64,000 nt of DNA, from positions 89,117-153,116 of the forward strand of contig NZ_QEXL01000008.1 of the NCBI RefSeq assembly GCF_003311635.1, read 5' to 3'. Made by a program: the position numbers and the translations under genes. Source of the stretch: Novacetimonas cocois. GTDB taxonomy: Bacteria; Pseudomonadota; Alphaproteobacteria; Acetobacterales; Acetobacteraceae. The notes under the pieces were generated by a model, which saw only the letters and a program-made list of their open reading frames with translations, was not told the origin of the DNA and did not search any database. Below, piece by piece: positions 61,784 through 64,000 of the stretch (positions within the stretch are counted from its first letter, which is position 1; the number at the start of each line of letters is the position of its first letter).

Positions 61784-62922
61784 TTATGGCGTGATCCAGA
61801 AGGTGCCTTCCTGCCGGACCGGCAGGAAACGCTCATAAAGCTCTTTTTCGGTCCTGTCCGGGTCAAGGCCGGCAAACAGGTCGGGGTGGAACCATTTGGC
61901 CATCACCTCCACCGCCAGGATATTGTAGGGGGAGTCATAAAATGCGTGCCACAGGCCATGGGCATGTCCACCCGTGACGGCACGCAGCGTGGAAATGCCC
62001 GGACGCTCCTCCACTGTCCTGAGCGAACTGCGCGCAAGGTCGGGGGAAACCTCCGCCCCCATCCGCAGGCCCGGCCCCGCCGCCCTGGGGCCTTTCGTGC
62101 CGTCAGCGATATAGATGTCAGGGTCCGAGGCGATGACCTTTTCCAGGGCGATATCGCCGATATAGCCGGGAAGCAGGGGGGCGCGATGTTGCGGCCGCCC
62201 GCCGCCTCGATAAAGGCGCCCATGTTGCCCTTGCCCGCCGTATGGCAGCAGCTTTCGCGCATGGCCGCCAGCATTTCGATGAATACCTTGGGCCGCTGTT
62301 CCATCGGAACTTTGGCAATGGCCTGCGTCACGCGATCCAGATGCGACTGATAGAAGGTGATGTAATCCTGCGCTTCGGCCTGACGGTTCAGCACCGTGCC
62401 AAGGATGCGCATGGATGGCACGGTATCGTGCAGCGGATTCGCACGGAAATCGACGAAGACCACCGGCACGTGCGCCGCCTGCAACTGGCTGACCAGTTCG
62501 CTGGAGGCGCCGGGGCCATGGCCGGAAATCGTCAGGATCGCAAGGTCGGGACGCAGGTCCAGCACCTTTTCCGGGCTGATGGTGTCCGCCGTGGTCTTGC
62601 CGATCAGCGCCACCTTTGCCGCCGCCGGGAAACGCGCGACATACTGGTCATAACTCTGGGTATCGGCGGTGCGGAATTCCCCCTGCCATCCGACAATCCG
62701 GTCGAACAGGTGTTCACGTTCCAGCGGGGCAAGGGCGTATATCAGACGCCCTTCGCCAAGGACGATCCGGTGCACGTCGTGCGGGATTTCGACCGTGCGC
62801 CCCGCCATGTCCGTAATGGTGGCGGCATGCGCGCCGGCACTGACGCACGGGCCACCCAGTAACGGCATGACGGTGAAAAGGGCCGTTACCAGACGCCTGC
62901 ACCGATGGAAGGTTCGTTTCAT
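61784..62922 (-). pseudogene. Iron-complex ABC binding protein, frameshifted at a G run
   Basis: A periplasmic binding protein whose reading frame breaks at a run of six G on the plus strand (62176-62181). The first part, from the ATG at 62922, has a signal peptide (AAGAHA-like end near residue 34) and domain I (ITDMAGRTVEIPHDVHRIVL). It continues to GKGNMGAFIEAAGGRNIA, after which this frame becomes low-quality. The next frame resumes with LLPGYIGDIALEKVIASDPD and runs to 61784 (AVEVMAKWFHPDLF, TFWITP). Adding one base would give about 379 residues, a normal length. It is the first gene of the ABC operon, and a Fur-type box lies just upstream. It may be a real pseudogene, a slippery tract or a sequencing error. 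Confidence 0.85.
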
Positions 62923-62992
62923 GCCGTTTTCCCCGCCTTGCATTGTCCCCGTGCCGTCATGCGGGACAGGGAATTCGGAAGCAGGGTCGGGT

Positions 62993-63017
62993 GATAATGA
63001 TAATTGTTATCATTGTC
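62993..63017. promoter_or_regulatory. Fur-type iron box
   Basis: GATAATGATAATTGTTATC (62993-63011), continuing to CATTGTC, is close to the Fur consensus GATAATGATAATCATTATC, with the palindromic ATGATAA...TTATCAT core. It lies about 70 bp upstream of the binding-protein start, in the region shared with the purine permease gene. It predicts iron repression of the ABC operon through Fur or a related regulator. Confidence 0.85.
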
Positions 63018-63224
63018 AATTTGCGCGGGACGGCGGTTCCTGCCCTCCCCATGATCGTGATGCTGCCATTATCAGAACAGGCTGTGCAGATTTTAGGCCA
63101 CTCCCGCCCCCTCGGAAATCGCGGTCGGCGTGGTAGTAAGGGCTGCTGTCATTGCGTTTCCGGACAGAGATGGCATGCACCATGATGGACCACGACAACA
63201 AGACTTGCGGGACAGATGGCTGGG

Positions 63225-64000
63225 ATGACCGATCATGAAAAGACCGGGGGCATGAGGCACGCGGCACGTGGCGCGGGCGGGATGCTCGACCGCTATTTTG
63301 ACGTCACGCGGCGGGGTTCGACCCTGCTGCGTGAAGTCGTGGCCGGCATCACCACCTTTGGCGCGGTTGCGTATATCATGGCGGTCAATCCGGCCATCCT
63401 GTCGATGGCGGGGCTGGATCACCATGACATGATCATGACCACGATCGCGGCATCGGTCTGCGGCACGCTGCTGATGGCCCTGATGGCCAACCTGCCCATT
63501 GCCCTGGCCCCGGCGATGAGCAGCAACATCATTTTCGCGCAGGTCGTCGTGATGCATATGGGCATCAGCCCTGCCGTGGCCTTTGCGATGGTGTTTCTGG
63601 GTGGCGTCGTCTTCGTGCTGCTGGCGCTGACATCATGGCGGCAGAAGATCGTCAGCGGCTTTCCCGATCCGGTCATCTGCGGCATCCGATGCGCAATCGG
63701 GGCGTTCATCGTCAGGATTGGCCTGACGACGGGTGGCCTGGTCGTGCCGTCGCATGACGGGTTCGCCTTTGGCCTGCTGGCGCAGCCGGCGGTGGAGCTT
63801 GCCCTTGGCGGACTGGCGCTGGCGATGGTGCTGTCCTACATGCGGGTTCCCGCGGCGATGCTGCTGTCAATCGTGGTCATCACCATCGCGGGCCTGTTCG
63901 TGCATGGCGCCGATGGCCGGTTGCTGACGCGCCTGCCTGCACATGTATCGGACTGGCCACATTATCCGTATCACATGCTGTTCACGTTCGATTTCCATGG
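63225..64000 (+). CDS. AzgA-like NCS2 purine permease, 5' part (cut by window end)
   Basis: The first 258 residues of a nucleobase:cation symporter-2 protein; the frame stays open to the window end. The AzgA-type start LDRYFDVTRRGSTLLREVVAG is followed by FGAVAYIMAVNPAILSMAG and LPIALAPAMSSNIIF, the family's first helices. These proteins take up adenine, hypoxanthine or guanine with protons. Motif differences from standard AzgA (IRCAIGAFIVRIGLTTGG where GIGLFIA-type is usual) make the substrate less certain. An ATG at 63216 is an alternative start. Divergent from the iron operon. Confidence 0.88.
   Translation, partial: MTDHEKTGGMRHAARGAGGMLDRYFDVTRRGSTLLREVVAGITTFGAVAYIMAVNPAILSMAGLDHHDMIMTTIAASVCGTLLMALMANLPIALAPAMSSNIIFAQVVVMHMGISPAVAFAMVFLGGVVFVLLALTSWRQKIVSGFPDPVICGIRCAIGAFIVRIGLTTGGLVVPSHDGFAFGLLAQPAVELALGGLALAMVLSYMRVPAAMLLSIVVITIAGLFVHGADGRLLTRLPAHVSDWPHYPYHMLFTFDFH

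Overview
The window is GC-rich, densely coded DNA from an alphaproteobacterium, most likely an acetic acid bacterium (Acetobacteraceae, of the Komagataeibacter / Gluconacetobacter type). This is inferred from the first codons of a pyruvate decarboxylase at the left edge, two large OprB-type carbohydrate porins, a quinone-linked D-lactate dehydrogenase and a large acetan/gum-like exopolysaccharide (EPS) locus. No rRNA, tRNA, CRISPR array, insertion sequence or prophage was recognised.

Layout. (1) 1-6.2 kb, carbon metabolism and transport: start of pdc, an OprB porin followed at 43 bp by dld, an MFS exporter and a TauE/SafE permease. (2) 6.3-24.7 kb, EPS locus: Wzx-type flippase, galE, a membrane acyltransferase, then two divergent gene blocks. 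The minus block runs priming glycosyltransferase, Wzc/GumC-type co-polymerase/kinase, GT4, a small secreted protein, a GT4-GT2 fusion and a GT2. The plus block runs outer-membrane beta-barrel, Wza-like export lipoprotein, GT4, a Wzy-like membrane protein and a PAP2 phosphatase. Together these cover priming, repeat-unit assembly, acylation, flipping, polymerisation, export and probably lipid-carrier recycling (Wzx/Wzy pathway). (3) 25-32.7 kb: a TonB-dependent receptor, an acyl-CoA thioesterase, a FUSC membrane protein, a D-2-hydroxyacid dehydrogenase, a VanX-type dipeptidase and an unknown anchored protein. (4) 32.9-36.5 kb: SCO1/SenC, a TonB receptor and a DUF2946-like protein, possibly a copper-handling group. 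(5) 37-48.3 kb: a small WYL-like protein, a large MscS-type channel, YceI, WrbA, a cold-shock protein, a DUF3311/sodium:solute symporter pair, an unpaired NodT-type efflux lipoprotein and a second OprB porin. (6) 48.7-59.7 kb, alpha-glucan/trehalose block: glgX facing a translationally coupled glgE - treS/maltokinase - glgB operon, i.e. the GlgE route from trehalose to branched alpha-glucan. (7) 59.9-64 kb: a Fur-box-associated FecCD-type ABC importer whose binding-protein gene carries a frameshift at a G run, then the start of an AzgA-like purine permease cut by the window end.

The best leads are the small proteins embedded in the EPS locus (13419-13820 and 21057-21227), the glycosyltransferase fusion, the pseudo-amylase domain fused to GlgE, the homopolymer frameshift in the iron importer, a palindromic terminator-like repeat present twice, and several perfect dyads in divergent promoter regions. 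Start codons were chosen from ribosome-binding sites and domain starts, so several genes begin inside longer open frames. All functions are from reading the sequence; no database search was run.
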